Both the position numbers and the translations under genes were made by a program. A stretch of DNA of 64,000 bases from Selenomonadaceae bacterium (GTDB lineage Bacteria > Bacillota > Negativicutes > Selenomonadales > Selenomonadaceae): the NCBI GenBank assembly GCA_024698045.1, contig JAILRS010000020.1, positions 1 through 64,000 on the forward strand. The letters are read 5' to 3'. The notes beneath the pieces are model-generated. The model was given only the letters and a program-made list of their open reading frames with translations, had not been told where the DNA came from and ran no database searches. Positions 8,005-17,361 of this stretch are shown here, in pieces (position 1 is the stretch's first letter; each line of letters opens with the position of its first letter).

Positions 8005-10695
8005 TTATCTGTCTCTAACCAATTTTGAATATATTCTAAACAACGCCGCTACGATTGCATTTTCGTCGTCTAAAATTTCCGATAAACCATATGCCGCCGC
8101 AACCGCCTTGTCATTGGCGCGATGTGCTTTTCGTAAATCCTGCGGCATCGTCAAATCATCGTATAAGTCCGCAAGCGTCGATTGCGGATATTTTTTCCGT
8201 ACCTCTAATATTTTCTGCGCAGTCGTCTCTATTAATTCTTTCTGCGCCGCCGTTGAATTGTACCATGGAAAATTATTATACACAATCGTAGCCGAATACC
8301 TGTAGTCGCTTTTAAGTCGTCCGCAAACTGTTCGCATCCACGCCATATGAATCGAGGAAGTCAACACGCCAAAATGATACAAAGTTGCATTCGGAATTAC
8401 TAAAGTCGAATCGCCTGCAATCATATTCGCGTTCAAATATCCCATTGGAATATATTTCCGCCGTTTAGATGAATGACGAGGCACTAAAATATAATTTGTC
8501 GTCGGCTGTCGTATCTCTTGAAATTCCGCAGGGCGTTCGGCATCTGAACGCGTTTGATTTTTTTTACTTGCCAAACGAAAATTTTGCACGGCTTTAATGC
8601 GCCGATAAACCGACGGCATTTTGCGAAGTTCATTGGGCGGACAATCTTTTAACCACAGACAAAATCTTTGTTTACCTTTGATAAATTCATCTGCACCGAC
8701 AAAGGGACGAATCCATTTTACCGCAGAAGGTTCATGCTTGATAAAATCTTCGCATTCTTCCGGCTTAAATAAAAAATTCCCGTCGTCGGTAGGTTGCGAC
8801 CCTTTGCACATTGGCGATATATCACAAATCGGTTTGTTTCGTTTGATTGCGTAAATATTCGGCGCGTCAAGGAGATAGCCGTTAATATTCTGCGCAGAAA
8901 TTTTTTTACCGCCGTCGAAAATAAATTTAGGATTATTGTTGGGCGCGGCACTGAATCCTATTACGACACAATGAACGCGCGCAACATCATCCGATTCGCT
9001 GTTCCAAATAAAAGTTCGGTAAGCAAAATTGATGTTGACGTTAAGAATATTCCAAAGGGTTCCGACCTGTTCGCCCTGTGTGATTGAATTTGTCGAAACG
9101 AAAGCGCAGGAAGTTTTTTTATCGCGAATAAAATCCGCCGCCAATTTATACCAACCTGTGACGTAATCGAGCGGCTTTAATCTTTTATCAACGTTGCATA
9201 GGTCTGATTTTTGTTGTGGCGTCTGATAAGTCATGCCAACGAAGGGAGGATTGCCGATGATGTAATTTATATCGGGCGGGAAAATTTTTTGCCAATCGAG
9301 GCGCAGGGCGTTACCCTCGTAGATATTTGAATAACTTTTGAGCGGCAGATAATCCAAATCGCGGTGAATAATTTTTTGAGTTTCCTGCATCATTTGGAGT
9401 TCTGCAATCCAAAGGGCGGTTTGGGTGACGGCAACGGCGAAGTCATTAATTTCGATGCCGAAGAATTGCGCGATAGAAACTTTAATAGGGTTATCGAGTT
9501 CGCCCATTGTTATTTGCGAGCCCAAAATTTTTTTAAGGACATCATTTTCGAGCCGGCGCAGGGAAAGATAACTTTCAGTGAGGAAGTTACCCGAGCCGCA
9601 GGCGGGATCTAAAATTTTTATAGCGGCGATTTTATTCTGAAAGGCGAGCAATTTTTTCCGTGACTTTATGGCAAGAAATTCGGTGCGCAGATTATCGAGG
9701 AACAAATTATCGATAACCTTATGAATATTTTCGACGGAAGTGTAGTGCATACCGCCGGCGCGACGTGTTTGGGGATTGATAGTTGATTCAAAAACCGCGC
9801 CGAAAATAGTTGGGCTGATACCGCTCCAATTAAAATTACTGCTGGCCTCGTCGAGTAAGAGTATACGAATTTCTTTAGTGAACTTTGGAATTTCGATAGT
9901 ATCGGCGAAAAGACCGCCGTTGACGTAGGGGAATTTATTCAACAAATCGCTGAGATAGGGGCTGCGCATTTCTTTGGGGGTATTCAAGACTTTAAACAGG
10001 TCAATCAAATCGCGGCGGATATCTCTTGAATCTTCAAGGTATTCGCGGAAAATTTTATGTTTACCGAAAATGCCCGAGCTTTCGGCGTAAAGGCAGAAGA
10101 CGAGCCGCACACAAAGTTTATTGAGACTGACTAAGCTATCGGGGTTATCGGGGTCGACGTATTGAGCAAGCAAGGCATCATAAATTTTGGCGACAATCTG
10201 CCCTGCCTTCAAACTCAATTCGAGTTCGATTCGCAATTTGGTTTTGTTGACATCGATTAAAAAATCCAAGGCATGAGGTTTATCGGGCAACTCGGATAAA
10301 AAAATCTGCGTAGGTTCCTCGAGAGTTTCCATGTCGTAAATCAAAAATTCTTTGAAATTGCAAGTGACAATCCAACGGGGTTTTTGCGACAAGGGCAATT
10401 CATTTGAGTAGCGTTTTGCCTGTTGATAAGCGGTCAACTTTGTTCCGTCAGACTGAGTAATTTCTTTGTTGAGATTGACGGAGGAGGATTTTTGTTCAAT
10501 GATAACTTTTGTATCGGGGAAATAAGCATCGATAAAACTTTTGTGAGTCAATCTGACAGGCAATTCAAATCGGATAAAATTTTCGGGTTTATCTTCGCCG
10601 AGTACGTCGCGAATCAGCGCGAACCAAAAAGATTGCATGTCGGAGCGTTCGCCGGTGACTTTTGACCAACGTTTGACAAAATCTCTGACGCTCAT
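8005..10695 (-). CDS. Type IIL/IIG restriction-modification enzyme, MmeI-like (endonuclease + adenine methyltransferase in one chain)
   Basis: 896 residues. The N-terminal ~150 residues hold a PD-(D/E)xK-like nuclease centre (DAYFPDTKVIIEQKSS). An alpha-helical connector follows. The methyltransferase has motif I LDPACGSGNFL (about residue 358) and motif IV IIGNPPFVGM (about 478), the NPPF form of N6-adenine enzymes. The C-terminal third (about 620-850) would be the target recognition domain. This order matches MmeI-type single-protein systems, in which one protein both methylates and cuts and no separate methylase is needed; none is present here. The motifs look complete and no frameshift is seen. 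GAGGAGG lies upstream of the ATG. Confidence 0.85.
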   Translation of the reverse strand: MSVRDFVKRWSKVTGERSDMQSFWFALIRDVLGEDKPENFIRFELPVRLTHKSFIDAYFPDTKVIIEQKSSSVNLNKEITQSDGTKLTAYQQAKRYSNELPLSQKPRWIVTCNFKEFLIYDMETLEEPTQIFLSELPDKPHALDFLIDVNKTKLRIELELSLKAGQIVAKIYDALLAQYVDPDNPDSLVSLNKLCVRLVFCLYAESSGIFGKHKIFREYLEDSRDIRRDLIDLFKVLNTPKEMRSPYLSDLLNKFPYVNGGLFADTIEIPKFTKEIRILLLDEASSNFNWSGISPTIFGAVFESTINPQTRRAGGMHYTSVENIHKVIDNLFLDNLRTEFLAIKSRKKLLAFQNKIAAIKILDPACGSGNFLTESYLSLRRLENDVLKKILGSQITMGELDNPIKVSIAQFFGIEINDFAVAVTQTALWIAELQMMQETQKIIHRDLDYLPLKSYSNIYEGNALRLDWQKIFPPDINYIIGNPPFVGMTYQTPQQKSDLCNVDKRLKPLDYVTGWYKLAADFIRDKKTSCAFVSTNSITQGEQVGTLWNILNVNINFAYRTFIWNSESDDVARVHCVVIGFSAAPNNNPKFIFDGGKKISAQNINGYLLDAPNIYAIKRNKPICDISPMCKGSQPTDDGNFLFKPEECEDFIKHEPSAVKWIRPFVGADEFIKGKQRFCLWLKDCPPNELRKMPSVYRRIKAVQNFRLASKKNQTRSDAERPAEFQEIRQPTTNYILVPRHSSKRRKYIPMGYLNANMIAGDSTLVIPNATLYHFGVLTSSIHMAWMRTVCGRLKSDYRYSATIVYNNFPWYNSTAAQKELIETTAQKILEVRKKYPQSTLADLYDDLTMPQDLRKAHRANDKAVAAAYGLSEILDDENAIVAALFRIYSKLVRDR

Positions 10696-10719
10696 CTTAT
10701 TACCTCCTCGACGAAAATT

Positions 10720-11931
10720 TTACAAATAGTTGTAGGGGCTGACGGGTTCGCCGTTGACACGGACTTCAAAATGACAATGAGGCCCCGTAGAATTACCTGT
10801 GGAGCCGCAGTAGGCAATGACTTCGCCTTGACTGACGTACTGACCGACGCTTGCGGCAAGACTGTTATTGTGACCGTAGAGAGTAGATATACCGCTGCCG
10901 TGATCGATCATGATTGTATTACCGTATCCGCCAATCCAACCGGCTTCGATAACAACACCGTCGGCGGCGGCTACAATCGGTACATCATAATCTGCGCCGA
11001 TATCAATGCCGCTATGAAAACGTTGAGTGCCGAAGATTGGATGAGTACGCCAACCGAATTCGGAAGTGACAGTACCTGCGACAGGCCAAATCATATTTCC
11101 GCCGTAAGTAGGTTGAATGTATTCGCCGCCGGAACTTTGGGAATCGCGTTGATTGTTTTCGCGTGATTCACGTTTTGCGCGACGTCTTTCCTGTTCTGCT
11201 CTGCGTCTGCGTTCTTCTTCCTTATCGCGAATCAATTGCGCGACTTCCTCGGATGCGGCAATCATTTCGTCGTATTGTCTGTCGTAAACGCTTTTATCGT
11301 TCTCCATTAGGTCGATAATTGCCTGTTGCTTTGCTACTTTGGCAAGCTTATCATCTTCGGCTGCCTTTGCCTTAGCGGTTAAATCTTCCTGAGCAATTCT
11401 GTCCGCCTCGAGTTGTTTGCCGACCTCTTTTATTTCGGCTTGATACTGCAGAACGATTTTGACAAGATTAGAATCGTGCATGATAAGCCGTTTGAGTAAA
11501 TCCATACGCGTCAAGAAATCTTTGAAGTCCTTTGCGCCGAAAAGCACATCGAGGTAAGAGATTTGTCCGTTCACGTAAATATCGCGAACACGTTTTTTGA
11601 GTATAGTCTGTTTGCGATTTAAATCTTCGGTAGCCTCCGCCAATTTGGTTTCGTTTTCGTCGATACGATAAAGAGTGTCATCCAATTCTGCGCGGCGTTC
11701 CTCGTAAATTGCGGTAGCTTCGGCGGCTTCCTCGTCGAATTGTCTTTTCAATTCCGAGACCGAATCAATTTCGACTTGAATCAATTCCGCTGCTGCTCTG
11801 GCTTTTTCGGCGCGTTCCTCGTACTTGGCTTTTTCGTCCTCGAGCTTTTTGATATCGGCAGTTTCATCGGCGTATACCGTAGCGGAAAAAATTACCGTGA
11901 AGGCGGTTAAGAGGATTAAAAATTTATTCAA
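10720..11931 (-). CDS. EnvC-like murein hydrolase/activator, M23 peptidase with coiled coil
   Basis: 403 residues: signal peptide (MNKFLILLTAFTVIFSATVYA), a long coiled coil to about residue 260, a Gln/Arg-rich linker, and a C-terminal LytM/M23 domain. The zinc ligands HxxxD (FHSGIDIGAD, about 307-311) and HxH (GPHCHFEV, about 385) are present, so the domain is probably catalytically active rather than a pure activator. Its place directly after ftsX fits the known FtsEX-EnvC partnership in which the coiled coil docks on FtsX and the complex controls wall cleavage at division. The start is TTG with GGAGG 11 bases upstream; ftsX ends 7 bases before it. Confidence 0.92.
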   Translation of the reverse strand: MNKFLILLTAFTVIFSATVYADETADIKKLEDEKAKYEERAEKARAAAELIQVEIDSVSELKRQFDEEAAEATAIYEERRAELDDTLYRIDENETKLAEATEDLNRKQTILKKRVRDIYVNGQISYLDVLFGAKDFKDFLTRMDLLKRLIMHDSNLVKIVLQYQAEIKEVGKQLEADRIAQEDLTAKAKAAEDDKLAKVAKQQAIIDLMENDKSVYDRQYDEMIAASEEVAQLIRDKEEERRRRAEQERRRAKRESRENNQRDSQSSGGEYIQPTYGGNMIWPVAGTVTSEFGWRTHPIFGTQRFHSGIDIGADYDVPIVAAADGVVIEAGWIGGYGNTIMIDHGSGISTLYGHNNSLAASVGQYVSQGEVIAYCGSTGNSTGPHCHFEVRVNGEPVSPYNYL

Positions 11932-11937
11932 GGCATG

Positions 11938-12825
11938 TCAAACCTCCATGAAACGCTTAAGTGAAACGGTACTGCCCAAAATGCCGATAAGTACGCCGCC
12001 GACACAAAGAGCTACGGTAACATAATTCATGAACGGATATTGTTCGACCATAGGGAAAAAGGCAAGTGAGTCATAAATTTTAGCAACCATAGCGGAATAA
12101 AAACTGCGCAGAGCCAACGCGCTGAGACTACCGCCGATAATTCCGAGTGCGATACCTTCGAGTACGAACGGCCAACGAATAAACCAATCTGTAGCACCGA
12201 CGTATTTCATTATCGCGATTTCTTTGCGACGTGCGAAAACAGTCAACCTGATAGTATTGGAAATGATGAATACGGTTGCGCCGATTAACAATGCCATCAG
12301 AAACAAACCGAATAGGCGCATCAAATGAGTAAGCTCGAAAAGATTTGCGGCGACATCCTGCCCGTACTTGACTTCCTCTACGCCGTAAAGAGCTTTGATA
12401 GCATTGGCGGTCTTCTTGACGTAGTCGGGATTTTTCACGGTGACTTGGAAGGAATTGGGCAGAGGATTGGAATCGCCGAGCGCGTCGAGGATTCCGGCAT
12501 TATCGCCGAGTCTTTCGCGCAAAATTTTCAAAGCTTTTTCGCGCGGAACGTATTCGACAGATTCGACGCTTTTCATTGCGCGTGTCAATCGTTCAATATC
12601 TTTGCGCCCGTCTTCGTTGGTGGTATCGCTTACGTATACCGAAATTTGCACTTGACTTTCGAGTGACGACGCCATTTTGTTTATGTTCATGACCAAAATT
12701 AAAAAGACGCCCAAAATAAAAAGCGATACGGCGACGGTACCGATAGAAGCGAAAGTCATCCAGCGATTGCGGAACATTGAGTAGATTACTTCACGGAAGT
12801 AATATTGGATTGTCTGTATTTTCAT
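11938..12825 (-). CDS. ftsX: Cell division protein FtsX
   Basis: 295 residues with the FtsX plan: cytoplasmic N-terminus (YYFREVIYSMFRNRWM), membrane segment about 25-47, extracytoplasmic domain with the VEYVPREKAL stretch, and three further membrane segments (about 170-192, 220-243, 265-287) with RKEIAIMKYVGATDWF between them. FtsX couples ATP hydrolysis by FtsE to activation of wall hydrolases. The FtsE gene, which normally lies immediately upstream, is absent; instead the decayed edge of the accessory region begins about 40 bases upstream. It is co-transcribed with the M23 gene. Confidence 0.95.
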   Translation of the reverse strand: MKIQTIQYYFREVIYSMFRNRWMTFASIGTVAVSLFILGVFLILVMNINKMASSLESQVQISVYVSDTTNEDGRKDIERLTRAMKSVESVEYVPREKALKILRERLGDNAGILDALGDSNPLPNSFQVTVKNPDYVKKTANAIKALYGVEEVKYGQDVAANLFELTHLMRLFGLFLMALLIGATVFIISNTIRLTVFARRKEIAIMKYVGATDWFIRWPFVLEGIALGIIGGSLSALALRSFYSAMVAKIYDSLAFFPMVEQYPFMNYVTVALCVGGVLIGILGSTVSLKRFMEV

Positions 12826-14222
12826 TTGAACACCCCGATATATAGGTTGCGGATAAATTATATCAGCAATACTTTACGTTGAATTTGCCTGCGCCTTGTC
12901 TGCATTCAACCGTTTATCTACAAGTTTGGTGCAAATATCGCCGCTGTTTCTTTCCTGCAATTTCTCAGTTGTGTTGCATGCGTATGGCGAAACGAATGGG
13001 ACACGCAAGTTATCATCGATTTTTTACCAATAAACCGTTATCGCGTGTGCAGATAATTTTTGTTTCATTTCCTTCGAGCGGTGTGAACATTTTTGACCGT
13101 CAAGTAATTCGTCAACGTATGTACAGACGTAACTATCACAGTGTTTTTTTAGTTTATATTCCAACGGCTTAATTCGCTTATTAATTCGTTGTCTATTACG
13201 ATATACCTTTTACTTGTTTTTGTCTTGAGTGTCGAGGAATAATATCTGCTTTTGTTGTACTGCAATATTTGTCTATTCAAATTGGGTTAATGTGCCGTGT
13301 GACAATCTCTCGGAGTATCCGGAGTGCCGTAAATCTATGGAGGTTCACAAGGAAAACTACATTCGATGATAAGAAATGAAAATTGCCGAAGATGATGCTG
13401 ACTTTGAGTGTTTGGATGTGATTTCCGATAAATATTTTCTATGTGAACGGTAATGCCGAGTTTTCGATGGATTGGGTTTTCCGACATGAGGCATTCTATA
13501 CCCTGAAAGAGCATGTGGCGGAGCTTTACGCCAACTTGCTAAGGCATATCTAAAAGATGGAGATGTTCAGTAGGGAGCAGATGAATTATTATAGGCTGAC
13601 GATGCGCCGCCCAAGTCTCAGTGATGATAAAGTCAGGGAGGAAGGCAGAAAGACCGATTGGAGAACGTAGCAGGGTAAGCCCCGGCAGGGATAAGAATCG
13701 GCATGCCTGAAGCAGGAGCCGGATAACTCCAAAGCAAAGGTATGGAAGGAAATGAGCGGTTTAATTGACGAATTGATATCATACTATAGTTCACGATTAT
13801 AGTGCATGCTATGCAGCACAAAAAAAGTCTCGGAAAGATTCATTTCTCCTCCCAATCGCTTTATTGCCAAAATGAAGGTCAACGGGCAAATGGAATCTGT
13901 TCATGTAAAGAACATAGTACGTTGCAAGGAATTCCTGCTCGCAAAATACGCTATGACATTATCGCCGTGGAAAAGTCGAATTTGAGCCGGTGAACATCGA
14001 CAGTCAGGCACTCAATAAAATTATGGCAGAGTTTTTTGCTAATAGTGACTATGATATCATTTATTCGAGTCGGGAAGAAATGCCACCGGTGCGGTATCAT
14101 CTTTGTCATACAGATACTTACCGTCAAGGAGGTTCGTCACAACATCGCGACACACCCGGGCATGGCAGAAAGTTCTGGCGGTCGGGGTGCGTATAAACAT
14201 GCATAGGATTGGAGATATGAAT
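12826..14222. other. Decayed region with broken coding remnants between ftsX and the accessory genes
   Basis: About 1.4 kb without a credible intact gene. Several short stretches read like protein but are broken by stops and frame changes: for example around 13380-13460 (a segment reading DADFECLDVISDKYF), 13440-13550 (SMDWVFRHEAFYTLKEHVAE in another frame), 13870-13980 (MKVNGQMESVHVKNIVRCK) continuing in a new frame at 13980-14190 (NIDSQALNKIMAEFF). They look like remains of one or more genes, not recognised. A small dyad (ACTATA / TATAGT) lies near 13782-13803. No transposase, integrase, tRNA or clear direct repeat could be identified. Confidence 0.5.
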
Positions 14223-14756
14223 ATGAGCAAGCAAGATGATTTGACAAGGGAGCTTGATGCCTATATCAGACGGCATCTGCACCAAGATAACCTGAGTTTG
14301 GATAGTATCTTTAAAATTTTCGGTGGAGTCGGTATGGCCGGAATACCAAACGCAGGTGAGGTAAAATGGACGTTGGATTTTCTCCTTAAGAAGATGGAGC
14401 TATCCTTTGGGGAAAAACTCATGGAACTTATCGAGGAAAAGGGGCGTACGCCCGCCGATGTTTACAACAAAGTTGGTATCACCAGATCGACTTTTTCTAA
14501 GATTAAGGCAAGTAATGGTTACAATCCCACCAAAGAGACGGCTTTAGCTTTGGCCATTGCCCTACATCTTAACCTTGAGGAAACCGCTGATTTTATTAAG
14601 CGAGCCGGGTATAGCCTATCCCATAGCAGCGAAAGCGACCTTATAGTGGAGTTCTTTATCAGTCGCGGCATATACAACATTGATGAAATCAACTATCAGC
14701 TTGACTTTCGAGGTCATAAGACCCTTACCAATTGGCGTAAATCCAAAGATGAATAA
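14223..14756 (+). CDS. HTH-type DNA-binding protein
   Basis: 177 residues from an ATG with GGAG 8 bases upstream (an ATG two codons earlier is too close to the ribosome site). The central part (about 65-130) is an xre-like helix-turn-helix: LMELIEEKGRTPADVYNK followed by VGITRSTFSKIKAS and a stretch with TALALAIALHLNLEETADF. The C-terminal 40 residues (SDLIVEFFISRGIYNIDEI) are the tail seen in a common Firmicutes family of short regulators. Target and ligand are unknown. As the only regulator-like gene ahead of the 16-43 kb operon on the same strand, it is a candidate for its control, but that is inference. Confidence 0.7.
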   Translation: MSKQDDLTRELDAYIRRHLHQDNLSLDSIFKIFGGVGMAGIPNAGEVKWTLDFLLKKMELSFGEKLMELIEEKGRTPADVYNKVGITRSTFSKIKASNGYNPTKETALALAIALHLNLEETADFIKRAGYSLSHSSESDLIVEFFISRGIYNIDEINYQLDFRGHKTLTNWRKSKDE

Positions 14757-15205
14757 CTGCATAAAAATTTTTCAGATGTTTCTTGCTAGGCAACCTTTGT
14801 GTTACCGGTTCGTATTATACTAAGTGAAAGCCATAGAAAAAAGGAATCTTAGGATTAGTAAGAGAGAAATATTTCAGGTATGAAATACACCGTTCATCGC
14901 GCCTTGGCCTAAACCATCAAGTTCGGAATCGTGCGATAGCTTGTGGGAGACGATGAATGTAGGTGGCGGTGATTATACCGTTGCTGAAATCATCTAACTT
15001 ATGAATATCATATATAGAAGAGAAAGGAAGCCCGAATGTATGAATGTCGTCCCTCGTCGACGGTAACGGCAGGATAAATTGAATAAGAAGACGGAGTAAA
15101 AGGCTCCTACCAACGGCAAAGCTAAAATCTAAAAGCTCTTATCATTCAAAGATTAAGGCTGACAGTTTGTCCGTGGCTTTTGTATTTTTATAAGGAGGAG
15201 ACTGT
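14757..15205. other. Non-coding stretch
   Basis: About 450 bases with no intact frame above chance length and no RNA gene that I recognise. The last bases carry the GGAGGAG ribosome site of the following small gene. Short sense-like pieces (near 14880 and 15000) are broken and may be decayed coding sequence. Confidence 0.4.
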
Positions 15206-15637
15206 ATGAGTTACTGGAAAAATGGCCTGCTGTTGATGGCAGGGACAGTGGTCGGGCTTACCGTGGCGGCTTGGTTGGAGTCTGAGACTCATGATTGCAA
15301 CGAACGTCAATCGAGGAAAGCAGACGGTATGGAACTGCTTGTGAAAAAGGTGCGCCGTGAGGCCAAGTGGGCAATGGAAGAATGCATAAACGATGAACAG
15401 CGGGAAAAAGTTTATGCGGAGGTAAGTGCTTCTATTCGGGAACTTCAGACAACTTTGCAGCAGCGTGGTGAAGAAATCATTGCCGATCTTAAAAAACAGT
15501 CTGTTGCTGAATGTAGTGCTGATGACGATGAAGAATTTGATGACAATCCCACACGGAAATTTAAAAGTAGCATGGAGGATTTGACAAAGGCTCTGAACGA
15601 AACTTTGGAAGCCATCAAGCCACTCCATACGGTTTAA
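15206..15637 (+). CDS. Small membrane-anchored coiled-coil protein (YtxH-like shape)
   Basis: 143 residues with one N-terminal membrane segment (GLLLMAGTVVGLTVAAWL, residues 7-24) followed by a charged, mostly helical region and an acidic linker (ADDDEEFDDN, about 110-119). The GGAGGAG site 6-8 bases ahead of the ATG supports translation. The architecture resembles YtxH-like stress proteins, but no family motif is convincing. It stands alone between the decayed region and the large operon, so a link to either is not shown. Confidence 0.6.
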   Translation: MSYWKNGLLLMAGTVVGLTVAAWLESETHDCNERQSRKADGMELLVKKVRREAKWAMEECINDEQREKVYAEVSASIRELQTTLQQRGEEIIADLKKQSVAECSADDDEEFDDNPTRKFKSSMEDLTKALNETLEAIKPLHTV

Positions 15638-15638
15638 T

Positions 15639-16235
15639 GAGAAAGCCCATGCAATTAAAAAGAAAGCAAAAATACCATGATAAACAATTGTCACAGCTTT
15701 CATGGATTTGCACGACAAGGACTACAACTACCAAGACTTGAACGATGGGAATTTTCCATCAATCATTAAAGCGGCGTCATGTGCTTACCGCGCAGAAATC
15801 AAACTTGGTGCGGACGGTTATGGTACCGGTGAGCACTCCGCCATATGCTGCAAAACCGGTATTACCGAATCTCACGAGTTAGAAGTCCTTGCGGAATTTC
15901 CTAAATGGTGGGATAAACTATTGAATCGAAAATTTCATAAAAAAGCAGGAAAATTAAGGCGTGCAGCATAATATAGCTAAGAAAATAATCAATGTGTTTC
16001 TGTGGGATTTTTTTACGGAAAAAAATGTATTGCATAATACACGGAATGGAAAGTGTAAAATTATAAGCTAAAAAAGCCTTTGCTTAGGTTTCGGCGCACG
16101 AAAATAAAAGAACAAAGTACATGGGAAAAGTTTTCAGACGGAAAATGTGCTAACTTAATCGAAAAAATTGAACATGATAATTCTTGATTTTCGACCGATA
16201 AAATAGAACATATTGCTATTGAAAGGAACATATCA
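15639..16235. other. Intergenic region with a doubtful small frame, upstream of the large operon
   Basis: About 600 bases. A frame of 89 codons at 15702-15971 (starting MDLHDKDYNYQ) has no ribosome binding site and no recognised family; a second overlapping frame also reads protein-like but contains stops, so this is probably a decayed gene. The stretch from about 16000 to 16235 is AT-rich and must hold the promoter of the operon that starts at 16236, but I cannot pick a well-spaced sigma-70 pair with confidence. Confidence 0.45.
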
Positions 16236-17351
16236 ATGGAAAATGAAACAAAATCCGCTGAAGAACGATTAAATGACTGTCTCACTCTCGCAGATCTTCA
16301 TGATACATTTACATTGCGAGAATTGGTTGTTCTTACTCAAGATGGACTTCTTGGGAAATGGCTTAACAGTAATTTCTTGGAACCCCAAGCACAGATGATG
16401 TCGAGTGTCCGTGGTCAAAACAGAGATGTCGTGTTGTTGGCATTGTGCGATATGTTGGAAATAGATGTAACAAAACTCTCTGATTATGAGGCCGGGCAAG
16501 TGGCTCTCGCCGTGAAAAATGAACGAAAAAAAAGGCAGCGTGAACGGGAATGTGGAACAGACGGTGTAATTGTCACAAGCCAAAGCGAGTTTTTGGAAGC
16601 TCTCAACGATGAAAATACCAAAAAGGTCTATATGTGTGAAGAAAACTTTTTAATTCCCTTGAACAGGAAAAATATCACATACGATGGTCGCGGTAATGCT
16701 CTAATCAACGTTTGGGCGCAAGGAGATACGAATCTTGATTTCGATGGTAATAAAGTCTATTTCTATAATTTAACTATCGTGTTTCATTTCCTGGAACCAA
16801 GACAAGTAAAAATAGATCATTCCAGACAAAATAATAATCATATCGTGTTTCTCCACAGGAATCGCATAACCCGAGACGGCTCTGTACAACTTCATGAAAT
16901 GACGGCATTCCTAGACGGAAGAACCCCTTTTGAATCGGCTCATGATTTTGCCGAGAGAGCTAAGAGATTCCACGAAATCATTGTGGGAAGAGCCTATCTG
17001 AAGGATACCGACTATGATTTATGGCATGAGGCTTATTTTTTGCATCCGATTTGGTGTGTGGAGTTCATCGAAAGCTTGCGTAGCTATTTGCAGGGAGCAA
17101 AAATTGTTTTCTCCATTCCTTGCGAGGAAGCAAAAGAACTTTTTGAGCGTGAACGGGTACAATTTATTTATGCTGATTTTGGTACGGATAAAGATGATGC
17201 TTTGATTATCCGATTGTATCTTCATGTCGACGGAGGAAAAGGCAAAATCTATCTTATTCGTCGACTGTGGTCTGCATCATCGTGGGCATTTGGTTCCGGT
17301 TCCGGTGATGCCGGGTACGGTTTGGATTTGATTTCCGAAGATAACGCGTGA
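16236..17351 (+). CDS. Unknown protein, first gene of the Hsp70/injection-system operon
   Basis: 371 residues; not recognised. Residues 1-110 are helical and charged (a KNERKKRQRER basic patch near 92-102). Residues 110-205 read like the short beta strands of a right-handed beta-helix or pectate-lyase-like fold (VYMCEENFLIPLNRKNITYDGRG, then NLDFDGNKVYFYNLTIV). Residues 245-371 form a separate alpha/beta domain (FAERAKRFHEIIVGRAYLKD, FVESLRSYLQ-type helix, YADFGTDKDDALIIRLYL). GAAAGGA precedes the ATG. It is followed 10 bases later by the glycosyltransferase-like gene. Its position first in the operon suggests a system-specific role, possibly an effector or accessory; this is inference. Confidence 0.55.
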   Translation: MENETKSAEERLNDCLTLADLHDTFTLRELVVLTQDGLLGKWLNSNFLEPQAQMMSSVRGQNRDVVLLALCDMLEIDVTKLSDYEAGQVALAVKNERKKRQRERECGTDGVIVTSQSEFLEALNDENTKKVYMCEENFLIPLNRKNITYDGRGNALINVWAQGDTNLDFDGNKVYFYNLTIVFHFLEPRQVKIDHSRQNNNHIVFLHRNRITRDGSVQLHEMTAFLDGRTPFESAHDFAERAKRFHEIIVGRAYLKDTDYDLWHEAYFLHPIWCVEFIESLRSYLQGAKIVFSIPCEEAKELFERERVQFIYADFGTDKDDALIIRLYLHVDGGKGKIYLIRRLWSASSWAFGSGSGDAGYGLDLISEDNA

Positions 17352-17361
17352 GGGACATAAT

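Noticed and set aside
12826-14222. Insertion sequence or integrase
   Set aside because: Broken frames are present but no DDE, tyrosine or serine recombinase motif and no terminal inverted repeat was seen.
15702-15971. 89-codon frame
   Set aside because: No ribosome site and no recognised family; an overlapping frame also reads protein-like but is broken. Kept only as a remark.
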